Source of the DNA: Bathynomus jamesi
Taxonomy: Eukaryota; Arthropoda; Malacostraca; Isopoda; Cirolanidae
Reading direction: 5' to 3'
Assembly (NCBI GenBank): GCA_023014485.1
Contig: JAJOZX010000941.1
Coordinates: 778,001-842,000 of the forward strand
Length of the DNA: 64,000 nt
The notes below the pieces were generated by a model. The model was given only the letters and a program-made list of their open reading frames with translations. It made no database searches and was not told the DNA's origin. Both the position numbers and the translations under genes were made by a program. How positions within the stretch are numbered: position 1 is the first letter of the stretch; each line of letters starts with the position of its first letter. Shown here in pieces: positions 20,993 to 33,868 of the stretch.

Positions 20993-21563
20993 CAGGGTGT
21001 CCGAGAATTATCTGTACAATTTTTGGCTGTTATTAAAAGTCAACCATGAAGTGTAGAAATTCCAGTGTTGTCCCATTTTACAGAGAATCTCATTAAGTAT
21101 TTTTCTGATACCACGTTTTGACAAGTTTTTTAGAAATGTACGCGGGTGACAGACATTGATGATTTAAAAGCAAGAATCACAGCTGCTATTGAGCGAATTG
21201 ATGTGGATATGCTGCAGCGTACATGGCAACATTTGGAGTATCGATTGGATGTTTTGCGAATCACTAATGGTGCACATATCGAATGTTTGTAACAACGTTA
21301 CTTTAATAAAAGAAACTTTTGAAAATACAGATTCTAAATAATCTTGTTTAAGAATTTTACGTGCGTTATCAAGAATTTTATTAAAAGATGAAATTGTACA
21401 GATAATGTTCGAACACACTGGAATTTCTAAAAAACTTGTCAAAACTTGGTATCAGAAAAAACTTAATGAGATTCTCTGTAAAATGGGACAACACTGGAAT
21501 TTCTACACTTCATGGTTGACTTTTAATAACAGCCAAAAATTGTACAGACAATTCTCGGACACC

Positions 21564-21566
<3 letters not shown>
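20993..21566. mobile_element. Mariner-like deletion derivative with ~145-bp inverted ends
   Basis: Starts CAGGGTGTCCGAGAATTATC and ends in its inverse (ending GGACACCCTG), with inverted ends of about 145 bp and few mismatches. The left flank is TA; the right flank is TG, then TA repeats. Between the ends lies the last part of a transposase (21140-21292) and AT-rich DNA. Confidence 0.88.
21140..21292 (+). pseudogene. Mariner-type transposase, last ~50 codons
   Basis: The frame reads VTDIDDLKARITAAIERID, then MLQRTWQHLEYRLDVLRITNG and ends at a TAA. This is the usual C-terminal tail of a mariner-like transposase (RITNGAHIE). The catalytic core is deleted. Confidence 0.8.

Positions 21567-21641
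<75 letters not shown>
21567..21641. repeat. TA then TG microsatellite
   Basis: TA repeats followed by about 20 TG units, directly right of the mariner derivative. Confidence 0.95.
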
Positions 21642-21643
<2 letters not shown>

Positions 21644-21645
21644 AA

Positions 21646-23357
21646 CTGGAAGTAACTTTTCTGTACTTCCCGAGTTGCGAGCGAGATCGCTTTTTCAAAA
21701 TTGCAAGTAAAACATAAAATAGAAGTTATAAACGGTTTGGAAAGCTTGTAATAGAGAAACACCAACTGGTTTCCTTATTATGTGCCATTGAAGTAATCTA
21801 TAATTAAGAGTGAACTCATTAATTATATGCAATTGGATGTAATTACAAAATCAATTCATGGCGATCATTTTTATTCGTCAAACTAATTTCTGCCAAAATT
21901 GAAAGTTAGTTGATAGGTCGTCCTTAAAAGCAAAATACACCTACAATCTATGCGTTTAATCCACGCTAAACTTATTTCTGGTGTCATATAAAACAATTTA
22001 TATGACATTAGACTATACTTTAGCATGAATAATATTTATAGCTCGATTTATGGGCATTGCACATGCATTCCTTTCAGGGTAAAATCCCTTATTCTTGTTC
22101 AAGGGATAATTAAATGGGCGATTTAGGGCTTCCTTCACCAAATTATAAAATACAAAGTGCAAATGAGCACGCAGCTGTGAGCCCCTTGCAGTATATTAAT
22201 TATATATGTAAAGAGGGTAACATACGGAAAGCTGGGAAGGGATTAATATTTCATGCTTTCTTAACTTTCCAAACATACATTTCTTGAGAGGAACAAAGTG
22301 GTAAAATGTTTGTTGCATGAAGAGTTTAAATTATATTTTATTTCAGTATTCTGGATGTATTAATATGTTGATAATTATAAAATCATTTAATTTTGAATTA
22401 TTATAGTAAATATTTTTCATCCAATAAGCGGACATTTTATATATATTGCATGTAAATATTATATATAAAATATCTATTTACGGCCGAATCTTTCCCAGAA
22501 ACGTTTCGGCATATGAAAGATTGAAATAGATGCAGCGGAAACACTATAAAATTCCAAAATATTGGAATGAAGAGGACATTTATTTTTATTTGGAGTGTTG
22601 CAGATGAAAAATTCCGTTACAGAAGAGGTCAAGTCGTGAAGAATGGCAAAGGGAAACTGTTCCGAATGCAAATTACCGAAAATTTTAGATTTTTTAGAAG
22701 GAGAACAAAAATAGATACGTATGAATAAATAATCATAATGAATTATGTATTATACATACTATATATAGGGTAGTACGTATGCAGCACACTTTATTTTGTA
22801 GGCAGCATATCATACATACATACATACTCGTAATATATATACAATATATATATATTCTACTAACAAAGCGTAATGAGTCGATTCGAGACCCCAGTGATAA
22901 TCCTTTTTATGTTCCATCTTTCTTTATTAATTTTAAAAATAAAATACTATGTGATGTTCAGATAAAATCTGCATTATTTTTTCATTTAACTCAGCTATGA
23001 ATTATTTGTTTGCAGCTTGTAAGAATCTGCTAGATGGCGCTGCGAAACTGGAAAGTCGTGAAACTTCCACCGTGTTCATTTCCGTTCGATTAATTATTCG
23101 TGTCTCAGTGATGAATGAAATAGTTAAGATATTCACTGATTTTTGATATCTGGACTCTAGGTTAATACGAAGATTAATTACTTATACGAGGAAAATTCAC
23201 ATCAAGAAATGGGAGGGTTAGTTTATATTATAAAATAAAATATTAATGAAAAAATATGAAAATATAACAAGAAGTTTGTTAAGGAGTTTTAACAAACCTT
23301 TAAATAGACCTACTTGTAATATCTTCAAATCGAGGTGACAGTGCTTTTCATTATTAA
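21646..23357. other. AT-rich region without recognised gene
   Basis: Nothing supported on either strand; short frames only. It includes TA-rich patches near 22440-22470 and 22760-22860. Confidence 0.5.
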
Positions 23358-23360
23358 TTA

Positions 23361-25928
23361 CACTAGGCAACAAAGATTTTGTTACAGAAGACCAAATAGG
23401 TGCTCCTAGCTAATTTCGGTATGCTGATTTCAAATCTATAATTAGATTTTTTCTATCACGTCTAGATTTTGTGTAAAATGCAAATCACTTTTAGTAAAAT
23501 TTTCTACCACGTCCAGATTTTGGTTTTAATCGGCTTAATGCCAGTAATATGAAACTTGCTTTTCAAGGTTAAAGCAATTTTTTTTGCCAACTATATACAA
23601 ATTCGAACAATTTTGATAAATAAAATTTATCCCGAGTTGGCAACACTGAGTCAAGAGCATAGTAACGGGCAACGGCCCAACGGTCAGTCGCTACGTGACA
23701 GTCAAGCAGAACGGTTGTTGAAGCTCTCTGCTGATGAGCAAGTGACAGGTTGTGGTGACTTGTGTGTTTTTATAGCATTTGTTTTGTACTACGGTGTGTA
23801 TTTCTTTTTATTTTGCACATCGTAATAATTACTTTCTACGTTTTTTCAGATATTGTATGGTAATTAAAAATGGCATCAAATAGACGTGCTTGTGTAAATC
23901 ACCCAGACAACTTCTGCTTTGTCTGTGGACAATATACACCTAAGCCACAACGTAGAAACATAACAACAAAGATTAAACTTGCCTACAAGTGTTATTTTGA
24001 CTGTAAGTTAGGAGACCAACAGAGGGACTGGGCACCACATATTTGCTGTGCACAGTGCAATGCAATGTTAATAGCTTGGATGAATGGTAAAAGAAAAGCT
24101 ATGCCGTTCTCAGTCCCCATAGTTTGGCGTGAGCCGAAAAATCACTTCAATGATTGTTATTTTTGTTTGACAAAGATTGCTGGTTTCACAAAGAAAAACA
24201 AATCAAAGATCACGTACCCAAACTGCGAATCAGCAATGAAACCAGTACCACATGATGAAACAAATCCACCACCAGTTCCACCAGCAACGATAACAGACAG
24301 CAGTTCATCTGAAGATTCTGCTAGTGATATAGAAACAGGGAAAGATGGCATATATGTTCCAGATGCAAATATTTCCCCACATTTGTTAAGTCAAGCGGAG
24401 TTAAATGACTTAGTGCGCGATTTGGAATTACCAAAAGAAAAGGCAGAGTTGCTTGGTTCAAGACTTCAAGAATTTAATCTTCTCCAACCAAACACCAAAG
24501 TTTCCCATTTCCGCCATCGCCATTTGCAGTTTTCATCATTTTACTTACAGGAAGAAAACGTTTGTTTCTGCCACGATATCAGTGGTCTGATGCAAGGGAT
24601 TGGCTGTCGCTATGATCCAAAAGAATGGAGACTGTTCATTGACTCTAGTAAAGCTAGCCTTAAAGCTGTATTACTGCACAACGGCAATGAAAAACCTTCA
24701 ATACCCGTAGCACATGCCACTAGCCTTAATGAGACTTATGAATCGATGAAACTGCTGCTAAGACTCATCAAATATAAGGACCACACATGGAATATTTGTG
24801 GCGACCTTAAAGTTGTATCATTACTTCTTGGGTTACAGTTGGGCTACACAAAGCATATGTGCTTTTTGTGTCTATGGAACAGCAGAGATGACAAGAACCA
24901 CTACAAAAAACATGATTGGCCATCTAGAACTGAACATGTTGTTGGTAAATACAATGTGAAACACCCAGCACTTATTGACCCTCAGAAAGTACATCTTCCA
25001 CCACTTCACATTAAACTTGGCCTTATGAAAAATTTCGTGAAGGGTATGGATCATGAAGGTAGTGGTTTCCAATATTTAAAGGATAAATTCAAAGGAATAT
25101 TGTCAGATGCTAAGCTAGAAGCTGGAGTTTTCACTGGACCACAGATCCGCAGTGTCATCCACGACTCATCGTTTCCATCTAACCTAAATGAGAATGAACT
25201 AGGAGCATGGACATCTTTCGTTGAAGTTGTCAAAAATTTTCTTGGAAACCACAAAGCTGAAAACCACCGTAAACTCGTAGAAAACATGCTTAAATCTTAT
25301 GAAATAATGGGATGCAGAATGTCTTTGAAAATTCATTTTTTACATTCTCATCTTGACTTCTTCCCGGCCAACCTTGGGGCTGTAAGTGACGAGCATGGTG
25401 AGCGCTTCCACCAACAGATCTCAGTTATGGAAAACAGATACCAAGGTAATTTCAACCCAAATATGATGGGAGATTATTGTTGGTTCCTGCAGAAGGAGAG
25501 CTCGTCATCCTATAAGCGACAAAGGAAGAGGACACACCAAAGTTTCACTTAAGAACAGGAATTTGCCTTTCAGTAGTAACAACAAAATACTAACGCGCTT
25601 TGGGTGGATGGTTGGGCGCAGGGGTGGTAACTCCGCCAGCGGAATTCCGCTGTCTGTCTTAAGCCAGAATAAAGGAGGAAAGACATCCCTGTTCACTAAT
25701 TATTTAAGTATGCTTAACATAAAACGTGGCACGGAAAAGTAGCTTAGACGGCTTTCGTAATAGAAGCGGGTGAGAAAAAAAATGAAAAATAGGGGTTTTC
25801 GGTTACACAAAATCTGGACGTGATAGAGAAATTTTGATATCAGATCTGAAATCAGCATCAGCGCTTTAGTAGGAATCAGTAGTTCACGTGTCTGTAACAA
25901 AAAAAAAGTTGAAATTTGTTGCCTAGTG
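23361..25928 (+). mobile_element. CACTA-ended DNA transposon, structurally complete
   Basis: The ends are CACTAGGCAACAAA and its inverse, flanked by TTA on both sides (23358-23360, 25929-25931). Similarity between the two ends continues for about 130 bp, with shared ATGCTGATTTCA and ATCACGTC(T/C)AGATTTTG; the latter also repeats near the left end, like the subterminal repeats of CACTA elements. One intact 560-codon ORF lies inside. A 3-bp duplication with CACTA ends suggests the CMC (En/Spm) group; the protein needs a profile search to confirm. Confidence 0.85.
23870..25552 (+). CDS. Putative transposase of the CACTA-ended element (560 aa)
   Basis: An uninterrupted protein. Residues 8-100 are rich in Cys/His pairs (CFVCG, CYFDC, HICCAQC, CYFC), likely zinc-binding. 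Residues 140-150 are Ser-rich and acidic. The rest is a probable RNase H-like core: D258 (RLFIDSS), D312 (CGDLKVVSLLLG), a CFLCLW pair at 331-336, and a conserved SDEHGERFHQ (D507, E508, E511) as likely last acidic site. I know this family as an abundant uncharacterised arthropod protein; its transposase role is inferred from its place between matched TIRs. The start was chosen as the first ATG before the Cys-rich block. Confidence 0.75.
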   Translation: MASNRRACVNHPDNFCFVCGQYTPKPQRRNITTKIKLAYKCYFDCKLGDQQRDWAPHICCAQCNAMLIAWMNGKRKAMPFSVPIVWREPKNHFNDCYFCLTKIAGFTKKNKSKITYPNCESAMKPVPHDETNPPPVPPATITDSSSSEDSASDIETGKDGIYVPDANISPHLLSQAELNDLVRDLELPKEKAELLGSRLQEFNLLQPNTKVSHFRHRHLQFSSFYLQEENVCFCHDISGLMQGIGCRYDPKEWRLFIDSSKASLKAVLLHNGNEKPSIPVAHATSLNETYESMKLLLRLIKYKDHTWNICGDLKVVSLLLGLQLGYTKHMCFLCLWNSRDDKNHYKKHDWPSRTEHVVGKYNVKHPALIDPQKVHLPPLHIKLGLMKNFVKGMDHEGSGFQYLKDKFKGILSDAKLEAGVFTGPQIRSVIHDSSFPSNLNENELGAWTSFVEVVKNFLGNHKAENHRKLVENMLKSYEIMGCRMSLKIHFLHSHLDFFPANLGAVSDEHGERFHQQISVMENRYQGNFNPNMMGDYCWFLQKESSSSYKRQRKRTHQSFT

Positions 25929-26003
25929 TTATCAATGGAAACAATTTCAAATTTTAATTATTTTCGGTTCGGCCACGGAGTATGTTATGTTTAACGTAGT
26001 CAC

Positions 26004-28901
26004 TAGGGTTTCTTTACCGGGATCCCGGTAGATTTTTAGCTAATTTAAATTTCCCGGGAAATTCTCCCTGTCCCGGGAAATCCCGGGATATTTTCTTAAA
26101 AATTTAATTTTGCTTATTTTGTGTTAAGACTGGGAAATTTTGCTAATAGTAAGTTTAATTAACCCATAACTTGTCAGAATACGTTTGTATTTGTTAGTGT
26201 TAAGCTTGCTTAGTTTTTTGTTTTTTAATTTCAGCTTGTTATGGCATGTCACAGATTGTCACTACTTGTCAGGACCTGTAATATCTTGCGTAATTGCGCT
26301 GATGCTGTCTTAATTTGTCACCACGCTCAGTAGCTCCAGTAACTGCATTACGCCAGGTTGTGCATTGTGCAAGTGTCACACTTCCTTTATATTGTGAGTA
26401 TTTGTGACTCAAGATTCTTTGTATATCCTATACTAGCCTAGTACTATATATATATAGTATGTTTTAATTTATTTTGTTCGAAACGAACCCCTTCAATCAA
26501 GAATGTCAGAATCATTTGCTTGGAAATATTTCGTGAAGGATTCGAAACTAGAATTTGCAACCTGTAAAGAATGCAAAACTCAAATAAAGTGTAAAGGTTG
26601 GTCTACAAGCGGTCTTATCAGACATTTGCTTAACAAGCATAATATTAGCAAGTTATCTGTTACTAATGCTAAGCGCACAGCCGAGGAAAATGGAGCAACT
26701 AGTAGCAAGCGACAAACCTCTCAACAAACCTTAACATCGTTTTTCATTAAGAAAGAAACATGTGAAGAAATAGTAACAAAACTAGCCACTCTAGATGGCA
26801 TCTCTATCAATTCTATTACAAAAAGTGAGTTCATCAGAAAATCATTGACAGACAGAGGATATACTTTACCAAAAAAATCCATCACGTGTAATGGATCTCG
26901 TTCATTCGCAGTACAAACAAATAAAAGAACGCTTAAATTCTGAAATTACCAGCCAAATAAATGCAGGATCAAGGTTTAGTTTATCCTTAGATGAATACAC
27001 CTCACTAAACAATCGCCGGTATTTAAATATTAACATACACAAAACTGACGGAACATTTTGGAACTTAGGAATGGTGAAGATTTCTAGTACTCTACCTGCT
27101 GAAACTGCTGTTGAAGTAATCAAAGAAAAGTTAGAGGAATTTCATATTTCTTTAGAAAAACATGTGGTGGCTTGTGTTACTGATGGTGCAGCTATGATGG
27201 TGAAATTTGGAAGGCTAATTGAATGTGAGCATCAATTGTGTTATGCACACGGAATCCACTTAGCGGTATGTGATGTTTTGTACCAGAAGTCAACCACTTC
27301 ACTTGCAATCACTCTTTCTGAAGAAATTCAAACTGAAGATGACGAACATAATGATAACATAGATGAAGATGGAGAAGATTTCAATCATAGTATTGATTTT
27401 GAAAGTGTTTTGTGTGAGCGCTTTGATGAGGATCCGTTCGAGATAGATATTTCATTTGGATCGCACGACACTGTAGGTAAAGAAATCAACGTGTCTCAAA
27501 TCATCAATAAAGTCAGAAAAATAGCAAAAAAATTTCGCAAATCACCTTTAAAGAATAACATCTTACAAAGATATGTTCAACAGGAACAAGGAAAAAGTTT
27601 GCATCTATTGCTGGATTCCAAAACCAGATGGAATAGTTTTTTAGCCATGCTGGAGCGATTTATCAAAATAAGGTCATCCGTATCGAAAGCTCTCATCGAC
27701 TGCAATAATGATATGGACAATTTTGACCTTGACAAACAAGAAGTTGCTGTAATTCGTGACATTGTGGCATCGCTGGAGCCATTAAAAGTTGGAGCAGAAA
27801 AGCTGGGCAACAGAGAGACTTTACTTTCATCAGAAGGTGTTTTTTCTTTCATTTTGAGCGAACTAAATCAACTAAACACACCTTTTTCAAAAAAACTAAA
27901 GGAGTCGTTCATTCGACGCATAACAGAGAGAAGAAATGAGAACTTGACTGGCCTCATACAATACCTCAATAGTGGAAAGAATTATAAAAAGGTCGCAACT
28001 TTCGCAAGTGACAGAAGTTTGCCAGCCTTACCAACCAAGTCTATGTTAATTTCATCAGCAAAGCAGATGTTAGATCGCCTTTTTGGAGTACCTGCTGATT
28101 CTACCTCTAGTGAGACAGATGAAGATAATGATGTGCAAGAATCAGCTGTCCCTCAGTCATCTTCGATGACTCTAGCTGAAAGGCTTGATGCAGCTATTAA
28201 AGCAGCCGAGGTAGAGAAATCAAGAACACTAGACAGCAAAGCAAGCGCTGCAAAGCACCTTAAAAAGGAACTAGAGATCTTCGAGGCTACGGGCGAAAAA
28301 ACGCAGAACATCTCTCTTCTCTTGAATGCATTAAAGACGATTCCACCCACGTCAATAGAATCGGAAAGGGCATTCTCAGCAGCAGGACTTTTCGTGACTA
28401 AAATGAGAACAAGATTGAGTGATCGAAGTATTGACCATCTTTGTTTTTTGAAATCGTACTGTAAAAATTCACAGTGATAATTTTCTTGGTTGAATTCATT
28501 GAAGTTCTTTGCAATTTGAAGGTAATTTTTATTTTTTCTTTAAATTTTCTAAGCAATTCAAAGGCAATTTTTTTTTCGTTGTATTCATTAAGTTTTCAAT
28601 GAAACGGAGCAATTTTTTATTTGTGAAAATTTTCTATGTAATTCAAAAGTATTTTTTTTAATACATATTTTTCACAGCAATATTATTTTATTTTGCCCAT
28701 CATGGAGATTGCAGAACTTATTAAATGACTATAAAAAAAAATAAAAAATAATTATACCCCCTCTTTTCTAGGTTAATTTATTTTATAATATATTTTAAAT
28801 ATAATTAATTATATCCCGGGATTTCCCGGGATCCCGGGAAGGGAATCATTTTTATCCCGGAATCCCGGGATAAGCAAAAGGCCGGGAAATGAGAAACCCT
28901 A
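26004..28901 (+). mobile_element. hAT transposon, near-complete
   Basis: The ends are TAGGGTTTC and GAAACCCTA, followed inward by runs of CCCGGGAT-type repeats in both orientations. GTAGTCAC flanks it exactly on both sides (25996-26003, 28902-28909), an 8-bp hAT-type duplication. A BED zinc finger and hAT transposase lie inside, with one visible frameshift. The duplication is perfect, so insertion seems fairly recent. Confidence 0.93.
26503..28477 (+). pseudogene. hAT transposase with BED zinc finger, one frameshift
   Basis: The first frame (26503-26943) starts MSESFAWKYF and has a BED finger: CKECKTQIKC, then RHLLNKH at about residues 22-48. The second (26891-28477) continues the transposase: SLSLDEYTS (first Asp region), VACVTDGAAMM (second), CEHQLCYAHGIHLAV, and a C-terminal hAT dimerisation domain (ERAFSAAGLFVTKMRTRLSD). 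The frame changes in an A7 run at about 26872-26878; one base fewer restores continuity. An error in the assembly could explain it. If real, the gene is dead. Confidence 0.88.
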
Positions 28902-29938
28902 GTAGTCACACTAATATTTTTATCACAGTTTTAATGTAAAACAACAAAATTTGTAATGTTAGTGTTACATTTTAGATATTTCATTTTCTCACGTCATGAA
29001 CTGAGTGTATTACTTTACGGAAATTGTAATTGAGTGATACATTTACTACACCATAAATAAAATTTTTAATTTTATATATGGTTGGTGAAATAAGTTTCAA
29101 ATTCCTGATACCAAAAACTTTAATTTATATTTGCAGATATGAATGCTTACACCATTGAAAAAGATTCTGCAAAAGGGAACGAATGAATCGAACGCGAGAA
29201 ACGGGGAAAATCTGTTTCAGAAATTAATCGAGAATTAGGAGCGCAAAGGTCAATCAATTGTATAGTGATATAGTCAAATTTATGGTTACCACTTTATTGG
29301 TTACCACATGGGCAATATAATAATAATAATAATAATCATAATAATAATAATTAATTAATTATGTTAATGATGATGTTTACTTGAGGCTAGGGTCACCAGA
29401 TCCTTTCAGATCAGGAATTAATAGAGTGAGTTTTCTTCCTTTATCAAACAAAATAAGTGATATTTAAGTGAGATAAATAAACGTTGCAGTTGTTTGAATG
29501 CAAGTGGAGTTGAAATGTTATAAATGTGCACTTGGATAATGATTTGAATATTATATTAACGCGCGAGGAAATTAGTCTATATAAAGTTAAGTGAGTGACA
29601 CCAAGTCAATGGGGCCTGTTACAACGTTGTTACATAATGAGATCTTACGTGCCAATGGGGTTTCCTTCGAAGAGAGAGGCGAACGGTGTTACGCTCAAAA
29701 GAGAAGGAAAACTTGAGGGAGTCTCGTAATGTGACGTCATCTTGGTCGCGGATGTGTCGATGGAACAATGGGCTTATTTTGAAGTAAAAATCGTGAAAGT
29801 ACAATATCTGAAGGCGTCTTTGTCGATACAACTGTGTATCGATGGTTTGAGAGCGGATAGGTAGAAATAAGTCTTCAGGTCTCCACGGAATGGACGTTGA
29901 AAGGGAACTGGACACTGAAAGGAAAATGGACGCAAGCA
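28902..29938. other. Mostly unassigned, with an AAT microsatellite
   Basis: No supported gene. A TAA/AAT-type microsatellite with a TTAA patch lies near 29317-29360. The part after about 29139 may be a far-decayed N-terminal part of the Tc1 element that follows. Confidence 0.4.
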
Positions 29939-29939
29939 A

Positions 29940-30476
29940 AAACGAAGCAAGGAATAACCTATTTCAGAACGCTCTTCAAATCAAAAAACCTTAAATTGTT
30001 AAGTAGCTCAAGAACGGTTCAGCAACAATTATACAGATCTGGAATTACTGTATTATCAAATTCCGAGGTGCAAAGAAAACCCAATGGAAATACCCAAACA
30101 GAATCGTTTAAACTTTGCCCAACACCACGTTAATGATGGGTAGATTTTTGTAATTTAATTACTTTTCCGATGAAAGGATCTTTTGCTCAACAAATCACTG
30201 CAAATTCATTAGTGACGTGCCAATAACACCTGATACTTCCGAAAAAGCAGTCTTGTTGAAGTGGGACGTGGACACTTATCTGCTAACAATTTGGCTTGGA
30301 TAAGTGGCTTTCGAGTGGGAGAAATGACGAGGATTAAAAGGAAACTTCACGCAGATCAGTATATTGAGTTCCATGAAGAAATGATGCTGCCAACAGTCAG
30401 ATACATGGCACTGCCAAATCCGGAGCACATAATATTTATGCAACACATACTCAATTCATACGTCAAGAAATGATAA
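29940..30476 (+). pseudogene. Tc1-like transposase, decayed
   Basis: Short frames carry QQLYRSGITV, LNFAQHHVND, FSDER (first Asp), VGEMTRIKRKLHADQYIEF and MLPTVRYMALPNPEHIIFMQH, in the order of a Tc1-type transposase. Reading frame is lost several times, and the second catalytic Asp is replaced right after FMQ. The element ends before the third acidic motif. The complementary C-terminal piece at 14172-14417 may be of the same family. Confidence 0.7.
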
Positions 30477-30950
30477 ATTTTTTCAAGATCAAGTCTTTAA
30501 ATGATCTGCTTGATAGCTAAGCAGGAAATGAAACTTAAACTCAGTCGAAAATCTTTGGGGTAAGATCTACAGAAGCTAAGGCTAACAAAGACCCTAAGAT
30601 CCATTCTAAGGCTAGCCCGAGAGAAAGAAGAGTAGGGGGTTAAAAGAAGAGAATAAAGGGGTTAGTAAGTAGCAACACCTATCATTCGTCGGTTAAAATT
30701 CATTCGGAAAAAGAGAAAAAGACTCGCCATCATCATCCGCCAGCCACTGCCGCCAAATCAGAAAAATAGTCGAAGAGAATAGGAAAGGGGTGAAAGATGA
30801 AAAGTAAAATAAGAACGCTTACAAACCATGCAAACACTATCATACCATGCAAACTACATACCTGCAAGTAAAGAGAGTTACAGGCCTGCAAGTAAGGAGA
30901 GAATAAGAAAAAAAAAGTATAAAGAGTATAGCAAAATGTGGGTTAGATTA
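30477..30950. other. No recognised gene
   Basis: Purine-rich DNA with repeats such as CATGCAAACTACATACCTGCAAG; no gene seen. Confidence 0.4.
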
Positions 30951-31103
30951 CGCTACGAGCTACATCTAAGTTCGTGTTAGTCTTTCGGGGGGGGGGGGGG
31001 CTGGCATATCACACGCTGGCATGTCCCAAGTTGGCATTAGTCGTCAACAGACTCATCCTCGACCATCACCCCCGGAGCTCCTGTTGCTAATTGTTTTATT
31101 ATT

Positions 31104-33868
31104 TTAAACAAGGTTAATATTTTTAAAATGACTATCTAAACGGTTCTTAAACATATTAACGCTGGTAGAGTTCACGACGGATGCAGAAAGATTATTCCAT
31201 TTATCAGTTACTTTAAACGTGAAAGAGTTTTTAGCGATGTTAGTAATGAAACGTCTGCCACGCAACTTAAATCCGTCATTGCGAGTATTGCTATTATCGA
31301 AAGTGAACAGTTTGTCAAAATTTACGTTATCGATTTTATTAACGATTTTGTAAACTTCAATAAGTTCCCCTCTTAATCTCCTAGTTTCGAGCGAATGCAA
31401 GTCTAACTCTAATCCTATCTCGTAAGACTTGTTGCGCAATGACGGAATTGGTTTCGTGGCGCGACGCTGAACCCTTTCCAACCTATCAATATCCTCACGC
31501 AAATAAGGGCACCAAAACTGAACGGCATACTCTAAATGAGGCCTGACTAGGGACTTGTAAAGGGGCAATATAATATTCTTCGATTTAAATTCGAAATTAC
31601 GCGCTATGAAGCCTAACATCCATTAGCTTTTGCGCAAGACTCCAGGCACTGGTTCCTAACTTTTAAATCCTTAGATACGCGTACGCCTAAATCTACTTCC
31701 TCATCAACGTTCGCTAACCGTCTATTGTCCATCGTGTACGTGTAATTATTGTTACGAGAACCAATATGCAAAACTTTACACTTGTCTACGTTAAATTGCA
31801 TCTGCCACTTATCCGTCCACTCCATAATCCTATTTACATCGTATTGGAGCCTATTTCTATCGTCCACGTTAACAACTTTACCGCCTATTTTAGTATCGTC
31901 GCGAATTTTGACACGTTACTGGTGAAGCCTACATCTAGGTCCTTAATGTAGATTACGAAGAGCAATGGGCCTAACACTGAACCCTGATGGACACCGCTAG
32001 CTACCTCCAACCACCCCCGATTCACTACCATTAACAACGACAGTGTTTCCTAAAACGAAGCCATTCCTCTAACCAGTTAGCTACCTGACCGCGTATACCG
32101 TGCGCTTTAATCTTAGCAATTAATCTTCTATGCGGGACTGTATCGAACGCTTTTTTAAAGTCTAAATAAATAACGTCAGCTGCTCTATGCCTATCGTATT
32201 CGCGCACTATTTCATTATAAAATTCTAACAAATTAGTTAAACAAGATCTATGGCGTCGAAACCCATGCTGACTAGTATTAATCAAATCGCGACTTTCTAA
32301 GTGATCGATGATACGATCCCTAACTACGGATTCCAAAAGTTTACCGACAATTGACGTTACGCTAATAGGCCTATAATTGCTCGCTATTATGCGGTTGCCT
32401 TTTTTAAAAATGGGCGTAACGTTAGCTAATTTGAAGTCTTCAGGAATAATCCCCGCTTCCAGTGACTGATTAAAAATCTTCGTTAAGGGGCCTACGATAA
32501 CGTCTTTCAAATCTTTCAAATGTCTAGGATAAAGCGCGTCAGGGCCTGGAGCCTTGCTAACTTTTAGCTTATGGATATAATGCGCAATCTCACACTCGTA
32601 AAAAGTTATTTCATTGGAAATAGTCTCGCTACTAAATGGAACGATATCGTCCACATCGGGGACATTATTTACGTCTTCTACGGTAAAAATTGTCACAAAA
32701 AAGTTATTAAAAATACCCGCCATCGCCTGAGCGTCGGAAGCCAAAGCTCCGCTCCGTTAGCGTCCACTAGAGGGCCTATATTATCTTTTCTCGGCTTACG
32801 ATTATTCACGTAGTCAAAAAAACTTTTTGGATTATGTTTACTATCCGCAGCTATAAGCATCTCTAAATTACGCTTAACATTCCTAACAGATCTTTTAACC
32901 TGACTTCTAAGCTCGATATATCTATTAAAGTTAGCTACCGTGCCATTGCGCTTATTAAGTCTATACACTATTACGCTCGTTTATGAGCGCGCTTGAGCCA
33001 AGGAGGAATAAAATCCCTTTCGATATTCAAAATCTTTATTTAAACGCCTCCCAATGAAAATTTGCGTTATTACCCATAAACAAGCTAACCCAGTCCACTC
33101 CTCTCATCCTGTCAGCAAAACAGTCAAAATTAGCCCTACGAATATCAGGGACTTTATTACGTTACTATCCTTAGTGTTTTCTATCAATAGCTTAAACCTA
33201 ATAATTTGGTGATCACTACATCCCAAACTCTCACGTACTTCTAAACCTTTAACTATATTTTCGCCATTCATCACCACGTCTAAAATATTGTCACCGCGCG
33301 TTGGTTCGGTAACCATCTGTCGTAAAAAATTATCTTCTATGAACTCAATCTATCTCAAACCCTCATCATTACCAGTAAAAGTCTCGTAATTAACGTTAGG
33401 GCAGTTAAAGTCTCCGACAATTATACTATTCCGATTATTAATAAAGTTAACAAGAAATGTGTAAAATTTAGTATCGGTATCAAGGGGTTGAACAGGAGTA
33501 TAAACAACAACAAAATTGAAGCCAATACTATGCGCCCTAACTTCAACGCATATCGCATTAATTGCTGCCGGAAAATCTATCTTAACTTCGATAGCCCTCA
33601 GGGAATTATGAGTGGACAGCAAAACGTCGCCACCAATCCTATGTCACCTATCATTAGTAAAAAGTTTAAAACCCGCTATATCAAGTTCCCCCAACAAGTC
33701 CCGAGTTACGATATTTAACCACGTTTCGGTTATAGCAACTATATCGTAGTTGCCGGAATAAATTATCGCCTGAAATTCGTTCAATTTATTTCTAATACTA
33801 CGCGCATTACAATAAAAGACGTTTAAATTATTTTTTACCACGGACCGGCGTTTTAAACTATTTTTCAC
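31104..33868 (-). pseudogene. LINE-C ORF2: APE endonuclease and reverse transcriptase
   Basis: From the 5' end of the gene: endonuclease (33868-33644 NARSIRNK and ITETWLN; 33622-33350 VGDFNCPN; 33316-33104 SLGCSDHQIIR), linker (32968-32693), RT (32744-32031: APGPDALYPRHL, ASNYRPISVTS, SQHGFRRHRSCLTN, YLDFKKAFDTVPH), then 31867-31613 (WQMQFNVDKCKVLHIG) and the C-terminal region 31619-31104 (LVRPHLEYAVQFW, RRLRGELIEVYK, NSFTFKVTDKWN). The region near FADD (about 31900) is broken. Several frame changes make it inactive. Confidence 0.85.
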
